64,000 nt of DNA from Alphaproteobacteria bacterium. GTDB taxonomy: Bacteria; Pseudomonadota; Alphaproteobacteria; Micavibrionales; UBA2020. The notes under the pieces are model-generated. The model had not been told where the DNA came from. It worked only from the letters and a program-made list of their open reading frames with translations, and made no database searches. How positions within the stretch are numbered: position 1 is the stretch's first letter; every line of letters starts with the position of its first letter. Made by a program: the position numbers and the translations under genes. Positions 34,940-44,228 of the stretch are shown here, piece after piece. The stretch covers positions 1,551,769-1,615,768 of the forward strand of contig JAEUKT010000002.1 in the NCBI GenBank assembly GCA_016794125.1. The letters run 5' to 3'.

Positions 34940-35406
34940 GCTGGCGCCTGCTGAGAGCATTGGAGACGATCAAGCCGCGGCCGGCGGACGCATGGATGCT
35001 CGAGCATCCGGTGCTGCGGCAGCGGACTTTCGAGCAGGCGCTCGGCTTTCCCGCCTATGCGCTGCCGGATTCCGAAACGCCTTCCTGCATTTTCGGGATC
35101 GTGAATAATTTCGGCGTCGGCGAGGGCTGGATGCTCACGGGCGAAGGGTTCGAGAAAACCGTCAAGCAGACGCTGCCGCTCATGCGCCGCCTGACCGCGC
35201 ACCTCTACGTCACGATGCAGCTGCACCGCCTTCACCTGATGGTGGATTCCAGCCGCAAGGATTCCGCGACCTGGGCGAAGCATCTCGGTTTCAAGTTTGA
35301 ATGCGGGCCGCTCGCGCGGATGGGCGTGCGCGGCGAAGATCTGGATATGTGGATTTACAGCCCGCAATGGCTGGAACAAAAAGTTAAACAACAACGGGGA
35401 GAGTAA
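34936..35406 (+). CDS. T7 gp13-like internal virion protein A / acetyltransferase-like
   Basis: 156 residues: MLEHPVLRQRTFEQALGFPAYALPDSETPSCIFGIVNNFGVGEGWMLTGEGF...LHRLHLMVDSSRKDSATWAKHLGFKFECGPLARMGVRGEDLDMWIYSP. This is the GNAT-like fold of podovirus gp13-type proteins. ATG overlaps the terL stop by 4 bp. Confidence 0.7.
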   Translation: MSWRLLRALETIKPRPADAWMLEHPVLRQRTFEQALGFPAYALPDSETPSCIFGIVNNFGVGEGWMLTGEGFEKTVKQTLPLMRRLTAHLYVTMQLHRLHLMVDSSRKDSATWAKHLGFKFECGPLARMGVRGEDLDMWIYSPQWLEQKVKQQRGE

Positions 35407-35407
35407 A

Positions 35408-35680
35408 ATGGCGCAGATTGTGGCCGCGATCGCGGGGTCGGTAATTTCGGGGATGTTTGCCAAATCGGCAGCCGGCAAGGCACGCGAGGCGCAGCTGAAG
35501 GCGCAGCGCGCGGAGGAGGCTGTGCAAAACCGGCAGACGATCGCTGCGCAGAACGAGGCCGAACGCCTCGACGCAACATCGGCCAGCCAGATGCGCGCGC
35601 TCGCGGCCGGGCGCCGCGGCCGCGGCGGGCTTTCCTTCGTCGGTCCGACGACGGGTCTTAAAACTTCGCTGGGGGGCTAA
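35408..35680 (+). CDS. Small virion-region protein, 90 aa
   Basis: MAQIVAAIAGSVISGMFAKSAAGKAREAQLKAQRAEEAVQNRQTIAAQNEAERLDA has a hydrophobic Ala/Gly N-terminal helix, then a charged coiled coil, then a Gly/Arg-rich end. GGGGAGAG lies before the ATG. It is probably structural or an assembly factor, by position. Confidence 0.6.
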   Translation: MAQIVAAIAGSVISGMFAKSAAGKAREAQLKAQRAEEAVQNRQTIAAQNEAERLDATSASQMRALAAGRRGRGGLSFVGPTTGLKTSLGG

Positions 35681-35686
35681 TCGACC

Positions 35687-37312
35687 ATGGCAAAAAAAAC
35701 CGATGCAGCGGAAAGCAAAAAAACCGAAACGGAAACCAAGGGCATCGACGGCCGTACGGTCATGAAGCGCGCCGATCGCGCATTCAAGCTTAAAGAGCCC
35801 TGGGATCCTCTCCTGCGCGAAATGTTCGAGCTCACGATGGCCGCGCGGAATCCATACGATCCGAACAAGACCGGCGCGACGTCGATGAGCCGGCAATTTG
35901 ATAGCACGGCGCCGACTTCGCTTTTCAAGGCGACAAACAGGATCTTCAGCGAGATGACGCCGGCAGACCAGAACTGGATCGGCCTGGATATCGGGCCTGT
36001 CCTGCTGCCGCGCATGAACGAGCTGCAGCAGCAGCAGATGCGAAAAATACTCTCGCAGATGGTGCAGGTCGCCGAGGTTGTTTTTGACGGCGGCAATTTC
36101 ATCAACGCGCAATGGGAATGCTTCCTCGAGATGCTGGGCGGCATCATGGGCTGCATGCTGGTCCTCGAGGATGGCGACGATATCGAGCCTGTAAGTTTTC
36201 AATGCGTCAGCCAGTCAGAGGTCGCGCTCGAGATCGACGGCCGCGGCCGCAAGCGGGGCGTCTATCGCAAGCGCAAGGGTGTCAAGGTGCGCGAGATAAC
36301 CGAGATGTGGGATGATGCCGAGCTCCCGAAGGAGCTGAAGGACAAGCTGCGCACCTCCGGCGCCAACCAGGAAGATCCTGAAATCGACCTGATGGAAAGC
36401 ACCTACTGGCTGAAGGGCGGCGGCTGGGCGTATTGCATCCATTGGCGTAAGGGCAGCAGCGACGAGCCTGTGCAGCTGGTTTATCGCGAGTATAACGAAT
36501 GCCCCTGGATCATCTACCAATGGTCGCGGATTCCGGGATCGCCTTACGGCCCCGGGCCCGGCATCCTGCTGCTGCCGGCGATCCGCATGGTGAACAAAGT
36601 GCGCGAGATGGTCATCATGAACGCGGCGCTCGCGCTGGCCGGCATGTATCTCGGCCGCGATGACGGCGTCCTGAATATCGACAATATCCAGATCATGCAG
36701 GGCGGCATCGTTCCCGTCGCATCGACAGGCGGCACGATCGGCGCGTCGCTGGTGCCGCTCGAGACCGGCCGCAATTTCGAGATCGGGCATTTCGTCCTGA
36801 CGGAAGAGCAGGAAATCATCCGGCGCGGCCTGTTCGACAACGGCCTTCCGGATCCCAAGGACGGCGTGCGCAGCCCGACCGAAATCATCGAGCGTGTGCG
36901 CGAGCTGGCGCAAGATGTTGGCGGCGCGATCGGGCGCATTACGCGGCAGCTGGTCGAGCTGGTCGCGCGCGTGATGGGTATCCTGCAGCGGCGCGGACTT
37001 GTGCCGGGCGTCAATATCGACCAGTTCACTTTCAAGGTGCAGATCAAATCGCCGCTCGCGCGCGCGCAGCAGCTGCAGGAAGTGCAGACGATCCTGCAAT
37101 GGTACCAGATGCTGCAATCCCTCGGCGGCCCTGCCTTCGCTGCCGTGTTTGCAAACATCGAGGCGGTCGCCGTGCTGATATCAACACGCATGGGGATTCC
37201 GCATCAGGTGCAGCGTGACACGGCCGATAAGGAAGCCATGCAGCAGCAGATCGGCCAGATTATCGCCGCTCAGCAGATGGCGCAGCCGGCAGCCGCAAAC
37301 CTGGCCGCATAA
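35687..37312 (+). CDS. Portal (head-tail connector) protein, T7 type
   Basis: 541 residues; the family of podovirus head-to-tail connecting proteins. FDSTAPTSLFKATNRIFSEMTPADQNWIGLDIG, PWIIYQWSRIPGSPYGPGPGILLLPAIRMVNKVREM and LRS/GVRSPTEIIERVRELAQDVGGAIGRITRQLV match the family pattern. A Gln-rich C-terminus follows. It forms the dodecameric DNA channel. Length is typical. Confidence 0.88.
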   Translation: MAKKTDAAESKKTETETKGIDGRTVMKRADRAFKLKEPWDPLLREMFELTMAARNPYDPNKTGATSMSRQFDSTAPTSLFKATNRIFSEMTPADQNWIGLDIGPVLLPRMNELQQQQMRKILSQMVQVAEVVFDGGNFINAQWECFLEMLGGIMGCMLVLEDGDDIEPVSFQCVSQSEVALEIDGRGRKRGVYRKRKGVKVREITEMWDDAELPKELKDKLRTSGANQEDPEIDLMESTYWLKGGGWAYCIHWRKGSSDEPVQLVYREYNECPWIIYQWSRIPGSPYGPGPGILLLPAIRMVNKVREMVIMNAALALAGMYLGRDDGVLNIDNIQIMQGGIVPVASTGGTIGASLVPLETGRNFEIGHFVLTEEQEIIRRGLFDNGLPDPKDGVRSPTEIIERVRELAQDVGGAIGRITRQLVELVARVMGILQRRGLVPGVNIDQFTFKVQIKSPLARAQQLQEVQTILQWYQMLQSLGGPAFAAVFANIEAVAVLISTRMGIPHQVQRDTADKEAMQQQIGQIIAAQQMAQPAAANLAA

Positions 37313-37351
37313 AAGTTACTACGCTACCAACCTCAACCAAAGGAGAAGACG

Positions 37352-37756
37352 ATGACACAGGACACAATCAGAGACACGACGACGGGGCCGGTTTCGGCAA
37401 TGCCGTCGATCGAGGACTTGCTCGCCAAGATGGGCGGCGGCACCGGATGGGATGCGCTGCTGAAAGCACCAGCGGCGAAAGAGCTCGACGAAAGCCTGAA
37501 GCAGAAAAACGAGGAGCTGCAGCACGATTATTTTATCACCTTCAGCACCCCGCACGGCCGCCGCGTCCTGCAGGATATCCTCGATAATTCGATCCGGCGC
37601 CCGAATGTGCATCCGGCCGGCACGCTCACCCTCGAGCAGCAGGTCGGTTTCTCGATCGAGCGCAACGGGCAGAACACTCTCGCCTATTACATCTGCCGTA
37701 AATCGGCCGCCGGCGAGAAACAAACCGCCACCCGCAAAAACAAGAAAAAAGCGTAA
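37352..37756 (+). CDS. Bbp19-like virion-region protein
   Basis: 134 residues. DYFITFSTPHGRRVLQDILDNSIRRPNVHPAGTLTLEQQVGFSIERNGQNTLAYYICR resembles the domain named after Bordetella phage Bbp19 (fxxtFsTpxGrrVL...FxeGqRn). AAAGGAGA lies upstream. It sits between portal and scaffold. Function in the family unclear. Confidence 0.6.
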   Translation: MTQDTIRDTTTGPVSAMPSIEDLLAKMGGGTGWDALLKAPAAKELDESLKQKNEELQHDYFITFSTPHGRRVLQDILDNSIRRPNVHPAGTLTLEQQVGFSIERNGQNTLAYYICRKSAAGEKQTATRKNKKKA

Positions 37757-37767
37757 AGGAGAGCAGC

Positions 37768-38625
37768 ATGACCAATACCCCCAACCAGACCCCCGCCGGC
37801 AGCACAACGCAAACCCCGCCCGCTGGCAATCCGCCACCCGGGAATCCACCCCCCGGGAATACGCCGCCGAACGGCAACCCACCGCCGGCAGGACAGGAAG
37901 GCAAGATAAGCGCCTATCGTCCGGAAGGCCTTGCCGATCATCTTTATGGCGGCAGCGACAAGGAAACGATCGACAAGCTGAACACCGCTTATCAGGGCGC
38001 GCGGTCGGAGCTGGCGAAAGGCGGCAGCAAAGCCCCGAAATCGGCCGAGGAATATACGCTTAACCTGCCCGATGATATCAAGAGCAAGGTTATCCTCGCG
38101 GGCGAAGACGGCAAGGATCCCATTTTCGAGGCGATGAAGCCTGTCCTGCACAAGAACGGGCTCTCGAACGAAGGCGCCAGCGAAATCGTCACCAGCCTTT
38201 ACAAGGCTGTCGCCGATAAAATTGCCAAAGACCAGGAAGCCGCGGCGAATGATCCGAACGCCGCAGACTTTGATTATAAAAAACTGGGCGGCAAGGAAAA
38301 GGCGCAAGGGCTGATCGATGCCAGCACGAAATGGATCGACGGCGTCGCGGCCAAGCTGAACCTGGACGAAACCGAGAAACAGGAGCTCCAGCTGCTGACG
38401 ACGCACAGCCAGGGGCTTTCCGTCCTGAACAAGCTGCGCACCCTGACCGGCGAAAAGGCCATCCCTGCCGACCTGAGCGGCAGCGGAAAGGGCGACACCG
38501 TCACGCAGGCGGATATCGATGCGGTACGGTCCAAGCAGGAATACCTGGATGGGGATGAAGGCCTTCACGCCAAGGTGCGCGAGATGACGGCGCGCAAGCT
38601 GAAGCAGGAGGGAAAAATAGGCTAA
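37768..38625 (+). CDS. Scaffolding-like capsid assembly protein
   Basis: 285 residues. A Pro/Gly/Asn-rich disordered N-terminus (about 1-45, with repeated NPPPG) precedes long charged helices (AEEYTLNLPDDIKSKV..., ALHKNGLSNEGASEIV, KEKAQGLIDASTKWIDGVAAKLNL) and a basic C-terminal helix (VREMTARKLKQEGKIG). Position just before the capsid gene and the helical composition fit a scaffold. Confidence 0.72.
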   Translation: MTNTPNQTPAGSTTQTPPAGNPPPGNPPPGNTPPNGNPPPAGQEGKISAYRPEGLADHLYGGSDKETIDKLNTAYQGARSELAKGGSKAPKSAEEYTLNLPDDIKSKVILAGEDGKDPIFEAMKPVLHKNGLSNEGASEIVTSLYKAVADKIAKDQEAAANDPNAADFDYKKLGGKEKAQGLIDASTKWIDGVAAKLNLDETEKQELQLLTTHSQGLSVLNKLRTLTGEKAIPADLSGSGKGDTVTQADIDAVRSKQEYLDGDEGLHAKVREMTARKLKQEGKIG

Positions 38626-38931
38626 AAATTCTCCCGTTGACGGATCTGCCCGACTGTCATGGGATAAGGCAGAGGCGGTCGCCTAGAGATCGGCAAATCG
38701 GGGTTAAAGACCCGAAGCCCATAGACCGAAGCGACCGCCTCACATGCCGCACCCGGGAAACCGGCCGGCCAGCCCCCCGGCAGCTGCAATGCCCGGCGCG
38801 AGAAGGCGGCGTATAGCCCAGAGAAGGACCCGCGCGAAAGCGGCACTCGGCCGAAAGGCAGGACCCGCTCCAGAGCAAGGCACTCGTCTCGAGCAATCGA
38901 AAACGAACAAACCTTTCAAATGGAGCATCCC
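38626..38931 (+). ncRNA. Candidate structured RNA leader of the capsid gene
   Basis: No frame is open in this 306-bp gap. Bases 38672-38682 (GAGGCGGTCGC) pair perfectly with 38731-38741. Inside, TCGGG (38698-38702) pairs with CCCGA (38711-38715). GTCATGGG (38656-38663) can pair with CCCATAGAC (38718-38726) with one bulge, which would make a pseudoknot. Three short stems are capped by GAAA tetraloops (38753-38764, 38833-38842, 38850-38859). This resembles a folded RNA rather than a spacer. I cannot assign a class. Confidence 0.45.
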
Positions 38932-39783
38932 ATGCCTCAGGCAGATGAAACACTTAACGTATTCAAGGAAGAATTTTCCGGCGACAGTAAAATGGCCTAT
39001 CAGCAGATGGGCACGAAACTGCGCAAAACCGTCCAGAACCAGAACAACGTGGTTGGCAAAAAAGCCTGGTTCCCGAAATTCGGCAAAGTTGCCGAACCGC
39101 AAACGCTCACCGGCGGCGGCGACCTGCCGATCGACGATGCCGAACAGGACATGGTCGGCGTGGATCTGGTGGATAAAGGCACCGGGATCCTGCGCAAAAA
39201 CCTCGACCTGCTCAAGACGAACACCGACCAGAAAATGCTCGCCGCGAAATCGCTGGCCGCTGCATTCGGCCGCCTGACCGACAAGCAAATCATCACCGCG
39301 ATGGCAGGCACCTCGCTCGTCGTCGGCGACTATACCACCGGCTTCACCAACGCGAAGTGCATGGAAGCGCTCGAAATCGCTTACGACAATGAATGGCCGG
39401 AAGACGGCAACATTTTCGCTACGCTGTCAAACCATGCCTGGAACGAGTTCAAAACCTTCTCCAAAGTCTCGAGCCGCGACTATGCCGGGGAAATCTACCC
39501 CTGGCTGAAGGGCCGCCAGGCGTACATCTGGAACGAAGTGATCTGGATGCCGCATTCCGGTCTGCCGCTTGCGAACGGCGACGATCGCGACTGCTTCCTC
39601 TACCACAAGACGGCCGTGGCGCATGCTTCGGGCTCGGAGATGCAGATCGATATCGACTGGATCCCGATGAAACGCTCGTGGCTGATCGGCGGCGATATGA
39701 GCCAGGGGGCCGGCCTGATCGATGGCGGCAGCGATGGCGGCGTCATCAAGATCAAGTGCGACGACGACACGCCGATCGCATAA
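38932..39783 (+). CDS. Major capsid protein
   Basis: 283 residues from ATG 38932 (GGAG 7 bp upstream; ATG 38920 lacks a site). Contents such as AYQQMGTKLRKTVQNQNNVVGKKAWFPKFGKVAE, DKQIITAMAGTSLVVGDYTTGFTNAKCMEALEIAYDNEWPEDGNIFATLSNHAWNEFKT and SGSEMQIDIDWIPMKRSWLIGG match podovirus capsid proteins with an HK97-like fold. Position after the scaffold supports this. A long leader RNA precedes it and a GC hairpin follows. Confidence 0.82.
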   Translation: MPQADETLNVFKEEFSGDSKMAYQQMGTKLRKTVQNQNNVVGKKAWFPKFGKVAEPQTLTGGGDLPIDDAEQDMVGVDLVDKGTGILRKNLDLLKTNTDQKMLAAKSLAAAFGRLTDKQIITAMAGTSLVVGDYTTGFTNAKCMEALEIAYDNEWPEDGNIFATLSNHAWNEFKTFSKVSSRDYAGEIYPWLKGRQAYIWNEVIWMPHSGLPLANGDDRDCFLYHKTAVAHASGSEMQIDIDWIPMKRSWLIGGDMSQGAGLIDGGSDGGVIKIKCDDDTPIA

Positions 39784-39794
39784 GAAATTGACCG

Positions 39795-39825
39795 GGCGGC
39801 GGCGCCCACACACAGCGCCGCCGCC
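39795..39825 (+). terminator. GC hairpin after the capsid gene
   Basis: GGCGGCGGCGC (39795-39805) pairs with GCGCCGCCGCC (39815-39825). No T-run follows, so it may only attenuate transcription or protect the 3' end of the capsid mRNA. Confidence 0.5.
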
Positions 39826-39863
39826 ATGAGGTCAGCGGAATAACTTTTTACGAGGTTACAGAA

Positions 39864-40466
39864 ATGTCTTTCGAAAAAAACAAACTGGTTCGCATCGGCA
39901 GCGTGGGTGGTTTCCACCGCTATCTCTATGCGACCAACGACACAAAAAACAGCGTCGAGGGTGCGAACTACTTCGGCGATGCGGCCGACATGCTTGGCAA
40001 AGGCGACGTTATCGAGGTCCTGGGCGACCTTGACGGCACCGCCTTCGTCACCAGCTACATTGTCGCCAGCGACGACGACGCCACGATCACGCTGACCGAG
40101 GCATCGACCGTCACGCAGAACGTGCTGCAGGAGGTCCTGCTGCCGAAGATCTCGACCAAGGCGGCGGATGCTGAAGTTTTCCGCTATGTGCCGAACTTCG
40201 CGGGGGAGATCACCGAGATCCGGTCCGTCCTGAACGGGGCGCTTGCAACGGGCGACGCGACGCTGACGACGAAAATCAACGGCGTCAACGTCACCAGCGG
40301 CGCGCTGACCCTCACGCAAGCGGGATCGGCCGCGGGCGACGTGGATCATGCCACGCCGTCGGCTGCGAAAACCTTCAACGCGGGCGACGTGATTTCGGTC
40401 ACGGCCGGCGGCGCGTCCACCGCGACCGCAAGCGCTAACGTGAGCCTGCTGCTCACGCCGAGCTAA
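39864..40466 (+). CDS. Putative head decoration or fibre protein, 200 aa
   Basis: A beta-rich, Thr/Ala/Gly-rich protein with little charge in its C-terminal half (ATLTTKINGVNVTSGALTLTQAGSAAGDVDHATPSAAKTFNAGDVISVTAGG). It lies between the capsid and tail tubular genes and is flanked by hairpins on both sides. Position and composition suggest a virion surface protein. Family not recognised. Confidence 0.6.
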   Translation: MSFEKNKLVRIGSVGGFHRYLYATNDTKNSVEGANYFGDAADMLGKGDVIEVLGDLDGTAFVTSYIVASDDDATITLTEASTVTQNVLQEVLLPKISTKAADAEVFRYVPNFAGEITEIRSVLNGALATGDATLTTKINGVNVTSGALTLTQAGSAAGDVDHATPSAAKTFNAGDVISVTAGGASTATASANVSLLLTPS

Positions 40467-40482
40467 TCATCGATGGCGATGG

Positions 40483-40517
40483 GCCGGCGGCGGGAGCGGA
40501 AGCCCGCCGCCGGCTTT
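40483..40517 (+). terminator. Terminator after the head genes
   Basis: GCCGGCGGCGGG (40483-40494) pairs with CCCGCCGCCGGC (40503-40514), followed by TTT. A 12-bp GC stem; the short T-run means partial termination is likely. Confidence 0.6.
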
Positions 40518-40536
40518 CGCGTAACAAGGGCTTAAC

Positions 40537-41199
40537 ATGACAGTTTCATCCGATACGCCGCTTTCTGTTTGCAACGACGCCCGCTTGATGGTCGGCGCCA
40601 GCCCTGTCGAAAACGTGACGTCGCCGGCGACGGAGCAGGAGAAAATCACTTCCCGAATGTACCGGCTTGTGGTCGAAGCGCTATTCGCGCGGCATACCTG
40701 GTCATTTGTGAACAAGCAACGCAACATCGCGGTTGACCTCGACAAGGTGCCGGATGGCGGTTTTAAAAAGGCTTTCAGGCTTCCGTCCGACCTTGTCGCG
40801 GGGCCTTTTGCCGTTTATGCGAATGGCGACTTCAAAAACCCTGTTTCCGAATTTTTGCATCAAGGCGACTATGTGCATACCGATTACGAGAAAATCGATG
40901 TGCTCTACCGTTGCAAGCCTGATCCGTCCATCTGGCCGGCCTCTTTCCGCCTGCTGGCCGTGACCGCGCTCGCGGCGCGCCTGGCGAAGCCGGTGGCCGA
41001 CAATACCGAGCTGCAGACGGAGCTGCGCATGGAAGCCTTCGGCGACGCGCGCGGCGAAGGCACCGGCGGGCTGTTTGCGGTCGCGAAACAGGTTGATGCG
41101 CAAACCAAGCCCATGAAGAGCATTTTTGCCGGCGGGGATCCGTTGACGAATGCGCGCCTCGGCGGCCTGTCGGGTATGCGGAGGTTTCGCAACTCATGA
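40537..41199 (+). CDS. Tail tubular protein A
   Basis: 220 residues of the T7 gp11-like adaptor family. CNDARLMVGASPVENVTSPATEQEKITSRMYRLVVEALFARHTWSFVNKQRNIAVD, GGFKKAFRLPSDLVAG and VLYRCKPDPSIWPASFRLLAVTALAARLAKPVADN are characteristic. It joins the portal to the tail nozzle. Its stop overlaps the next start by 4 bp. Confidence 0.83.
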   Translation: MTVSSDTPLSVCNDARLMVGASPVENVTSPATEQEKITSRMYRLVVEALFARHTWSFVNKQRNIAVDLDKVPDGGFKKAFRLPSDLVAGPFAVYANGDFKNPVSEFLHQGDYVHTDYEKIDVLYRCKPDPSIWPASFRLLAVTALAARLAKPVADNTELQTELRMEAFGDARGEGTGGLFAVAKQVDAQTKPMKSIFAGGDPLTNARLGGLSGMRRFRNS

Positions 41200-44100
41200 G
41201 CCTGCTGCGCGTCATCCAGACGAATTTCACTTCTGGCGTTCTCGACGCAAAACTCGCCGCGCGCGAGGATATCACGTTTTACTACAACGGCCTGGCATCC
41301 GCGAAAAACCTGGTCTCCGAACCGCAGGGCGGACTGACGCGCCGGCCCGGCAAGGAATTCCTGCGCAAGCTCGCGCGGCAGCTGACGGAAATCGACATAT
41401 CCGCGAAAACGGTTACGGTGCCGCATGGCGGAACGGCCGACAATCTGAAAGACAGCGACGATACCACATATGTAACGACGGCCGACGACCTGACCAACAC
41501 CGACCCCTTCGTCGTCGTGCGCCTGGATCTGGGCGCCGCTATGGATATCTCGGCGATCGACGCCATCAACTACAAGCTGGAGAGCGGCGCCATATCCGGC
41601 GAATTCCGGCTGCAGCATTCGCTGAACGATGCGGCATGGTCGGATTTCGGCGAACCGATGGACATTGACGCAAGCGACAGGTCGCGCCGCCGCCGGCCTT
41701 CGGCTGGAAAAGTATCGGCGCGTTATATCCGCTTTGTCCGGATCGGCGACACAAACCTCGCGGCGACCGTCAGCATCGCGCGGCTGCGACTGTGGCAGGA
41801 ATCCGCCGACCTCTCGCCGGCAAAGCTTTTCCCGTTCGCTTATTCCAGCAAAGCCGCTTATATGTTCGTGCAGTCTGACCGGAACATCGACGTATTTTCC
41901 GGCAAGGAATACGTGACAAGCATCCGCGCTCCACATAGCGCGACTCAGCTGCCGGTCGTCACCGCATCGCAACGCCTCGACACCATGCTTCAATTCCATG
42001 AAGCACGGCAGCCGTGGAAGATATTCCGCCAGGGCGGCGACAGCGAATTCGATTTCCGTTATGTCGATTTCGAGAATGTTCCAGATTACGATTACGGCGT
42101 GGCACCGACCGGCGCAAGCCCCGGCGTTAACGAGGTGCAAACCATAACCGGCAGCTTCACCGGCGGAACATTCCGCATCACGCTCGAGGGGAAAAAAACG
42201 AATTCCATCACCGGCACGGGCGACCAGAATACAGTCGCAACGCGCATCCAGTCTGCGCTGCGCAACCTTGCGAACACCTCAGCCACAGGCATAACCGTCA
42301 CCTATGCCGCAGGCGATTTTACCGTCACGTTTGCAGGTGGCGATGGCTTGCGACCCTGGGAGAAAATGGTTATTGACGACGAAACGGCTGTTGTTACCCG
42401 CACGACGGTCGGACAATTCGCGGGGATCGCGGCAGGAGACGAGGTTCAGACGCTGAACGTCGCCGGCACGGCAAGCGGCGACAAGTTCACAATCGAATTC
42501 GAGGGATACACGACCAACACCATCACGGTCGGCGCGACCGATGGCGATACCGCCACAAACATCCAGAGCGCCCTGCGCGCGCTCGAGAACATCGACGGCG
42601 ACACCGGCCTGACGGTTAACGACGTAACAGACGGCTTCGCCGTCGTTTTTTCGGGCGATAAGCTTGGGAACCGGCCGCATACGAAAATGAAGGTTTTCGT
42701 GCTGAAGGGAAACGGCGTCTGGGATGTGGCGCGCACGACGCGCGGCCGGCTGCCGGGCGAGGCGATCATCAGCGAGACGCGCGGCTGGCCGCGCTGCGGC
42801 CTGCTTCACCAGTCGCGCCTGAACCTCGCCGGCATGCCGGGCGTGCCGGATGGCTGGATCGCGTCGGTCGTCAATGATCGATACAATTTCGACACCGAGC
42901 TGGAGACGCCCGAAAAAGGGCTCGCTTTCCAGCCGGAGGAGGAGCAGGTCGGCACCATTTACGACATGGTCGCAGCGCAACACCTGACTTTCTTCCTGTC
43001 GGATTCCGTCATGTACAACCCTTCGGAAGCGATCAATGAAAGCAGCGTGATGAAATTCGCCTGCAGCGAAGGCGCAAAGGCCGGCCTGCCGAAATATGAA
43101 GTCGATGGCGGGCTGATCTATGTGCAGGGCGTGCTTGACGAAGAAACGCAGACGGAAATCGGCACATCCATCCGGCAGCTGCAATTCGACGAGCTGAAGC
43201 AGCGCTATCAATCGAACATCCTCTCGAAATTTTCGGCAAGTCTGATCCGCGATCCGGTATCCTGCGCGCTGCGGAAAGGTCTTTCGACCGAGGAATCCGA
43301 CCTCTACCTGCTGGTCAATAACGACGGCACGGCGATCGGCTACACCATTTTGTCGGCCGACCAGGTCAACGCCTTCATGCCGATCGAGACACGCCCGGGC
43401 GACAAACTGATATCGGTCGGCGTGGACAAGCGGCAAAATGTTTACTGGATCACCGAGCGCATGATCGACGGCGCCGCCGAGCGATATGTCGAACGGTGGA
43501 ACAAGGACCTGCAATTCGACTGCGGATCCACGGTCACGGTCACAGCAGAAGAATTCTCCGCAGCTGAAGGGCAGGCGGATTTTACATGGTCATTTGACAA
43601 TCCGGTTGATGCCGCAGCGGTTGGGGTGCGGCTCAGGGGCGGCCGTCTTGCGTCGGCGGAGTTTATGGTTGATCTGCCGACCAAGACGGTTTCGCTCGTG
43701 CCATCGATCGCGGCGACGGTCGCGGCGGGTGACAAGGTGCGCATCGCGAAAATGCTGAACGAAGTCACCGATGCGGATCACCTCGAAGGTGAAACGATCC
43801 AGACATATATCGACGGCAACGAAGGACCCGATTGCGTCGTCGCTGCCGGCACATTCTCGCTGCCCGATTATGCCGATACCGAAATCCAGTACGGTTTTGA
43901 TTTTGAGGTATCTGGCAAGCTTATGCCTTTCCGCGTGCCGGGCGGGACGACGCTGGTGGATAAAAAGCTGCGCGTGGTGAATGCCATTTTCCAGCTTCAC
44001 AAAACGGCAAACATGCAGATCCGCGCGAATGACGGCGACTGGCAGGATCTGCCGCTCGTCAAGCTGGATGGCGATATCCTCGACCGGACGGCCGAGGAGC

Positions 44101-44228
44101 TTCTATTTACCGGGGAGATTGCTGCAGAGGGGCTGCTGGGTTTCGCTGTCGGCGGCGTGCTGGAATTCAGGCAGGCAGGACCCGGTCCTTTCACAATTTT
44201 AAGCGCGACGCGCGAGGTGTCGGTATGA
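41196..44228 (+). CDS. Tail tubular protein B (nozzle)
   Basis: 1010 residues of the gp12-like family. It opens with QTNFTSGVLDAKLAAREDITFYYNGLASAKNLVSEPQGGLTRRPGKEFL, the usual start of podovirus nozzle proteins. It carries two related beta domains at about 308-390 and 425-505 (QTITGSFTGGTFRITLEG... and QTLNVAGTASGDKFTIEFEG..., each with a TRIQSALR-like helix), probably an internal duplication. Longer than T7 gp12 because of these inserts. Coupled to its neighbours by 4-bp overlaps. Confidence 0.85.
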   Translation: MSLLRVIQTNFTSGVLDAKLAAREDITFYYNGLASAKNLVSEPQGGLTRRPGKEFLRKLARQLTEIDISAKTVTVPHGGTADNLKDSDDTTYVTTADDLTNTDPFVVVRLDLGAAMDISAIDAINYKLESGAISGEFRLQHSLNDAAWSDFGEPMDIDASDRSRRRRPSAGKVSARYIRFVRIGDTNLAATVSIARLRLWQESADLSPAKLFPFAYSSKAAYMFVQSDRNIDVFSGKEYVTSIRAPHSATQLPVVTASQRLDTMLQFHEARQPWKIFRQGGDSEFDFRYVDFENVPDYDYGVAPTGASPGVNEVQTITGSFTGGTFRITLEGKKTNSITGTGDQNTVATRIQSALRNLANTSATGITVTYAAGDFTVTFAGGDGLRPWEKMVIDDETAVVTRTTVGQFAGIAAGDEVQTLNVAGTASGDKFTIEFEGYTTNTITVGATDGDTATNIQSALRALENIDGDTGLTVNDVTDGFAVVFSGDKLGNRPHTKMKVFVLKGNGVWDVARTTRGRLPGEAIISETRGWPRCGLLHQSRLNLAGMPGVPDGWIASVVNDRYNFDTELETPEKGLAFQPEEEQVGTIYDMVAAQHLTFFLSDSVMYNPSEAINESSVMKFACSEGAKAGLPKYEVDGGLIYVQGVLDEETQTEIGTSIRQLQFDELKQRYQSNILSKFSASLIRDPVSCALRKGLSTEESDLYLLVNNDGTAIGYTILSADQVNAFMPIETRPGDKLISVGVDKRQNVYWITERMIDGAAERYVERWNKDLQFDCGSTVTVTAEEFSAAEGQADFTWSFDNPVDAAAVGVRLRGGRLASAEFMVDLPTKTVSLVPSIAATVAAGDKVRIAKMLNEVTDADHLEGETIQTYIDGNEGPDCVVAAGTFSLPDYADTEIQYGFDFEVSGKLMPFRVPGGTTLVDKKLRVVNAIFQLHKTANMQIRANDGDWQDLPLVKLDGDILDRTAEELLFTGEIAAEGLLGFAVGGVLEFRQAGPGPFTILSATREVSV

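Noticed and set aside
33452-34960. 502-codon open frame on the - strand
   Set aside because: Antisense shadow of terL; the sense strand carries a Walker A and the terminase pattern.
38626-38931. Capsid leader as a group I intron or cobalamin riboswitch
   Set aside because: I could not find the conserved core strings of either class; left as an unassigned structured RNA.
38744-39277. 177-codon frame across the capsid leader and capsid gene
   Set aside because: Arg/Pro-rich out-of-frame translation of the capsid gene.
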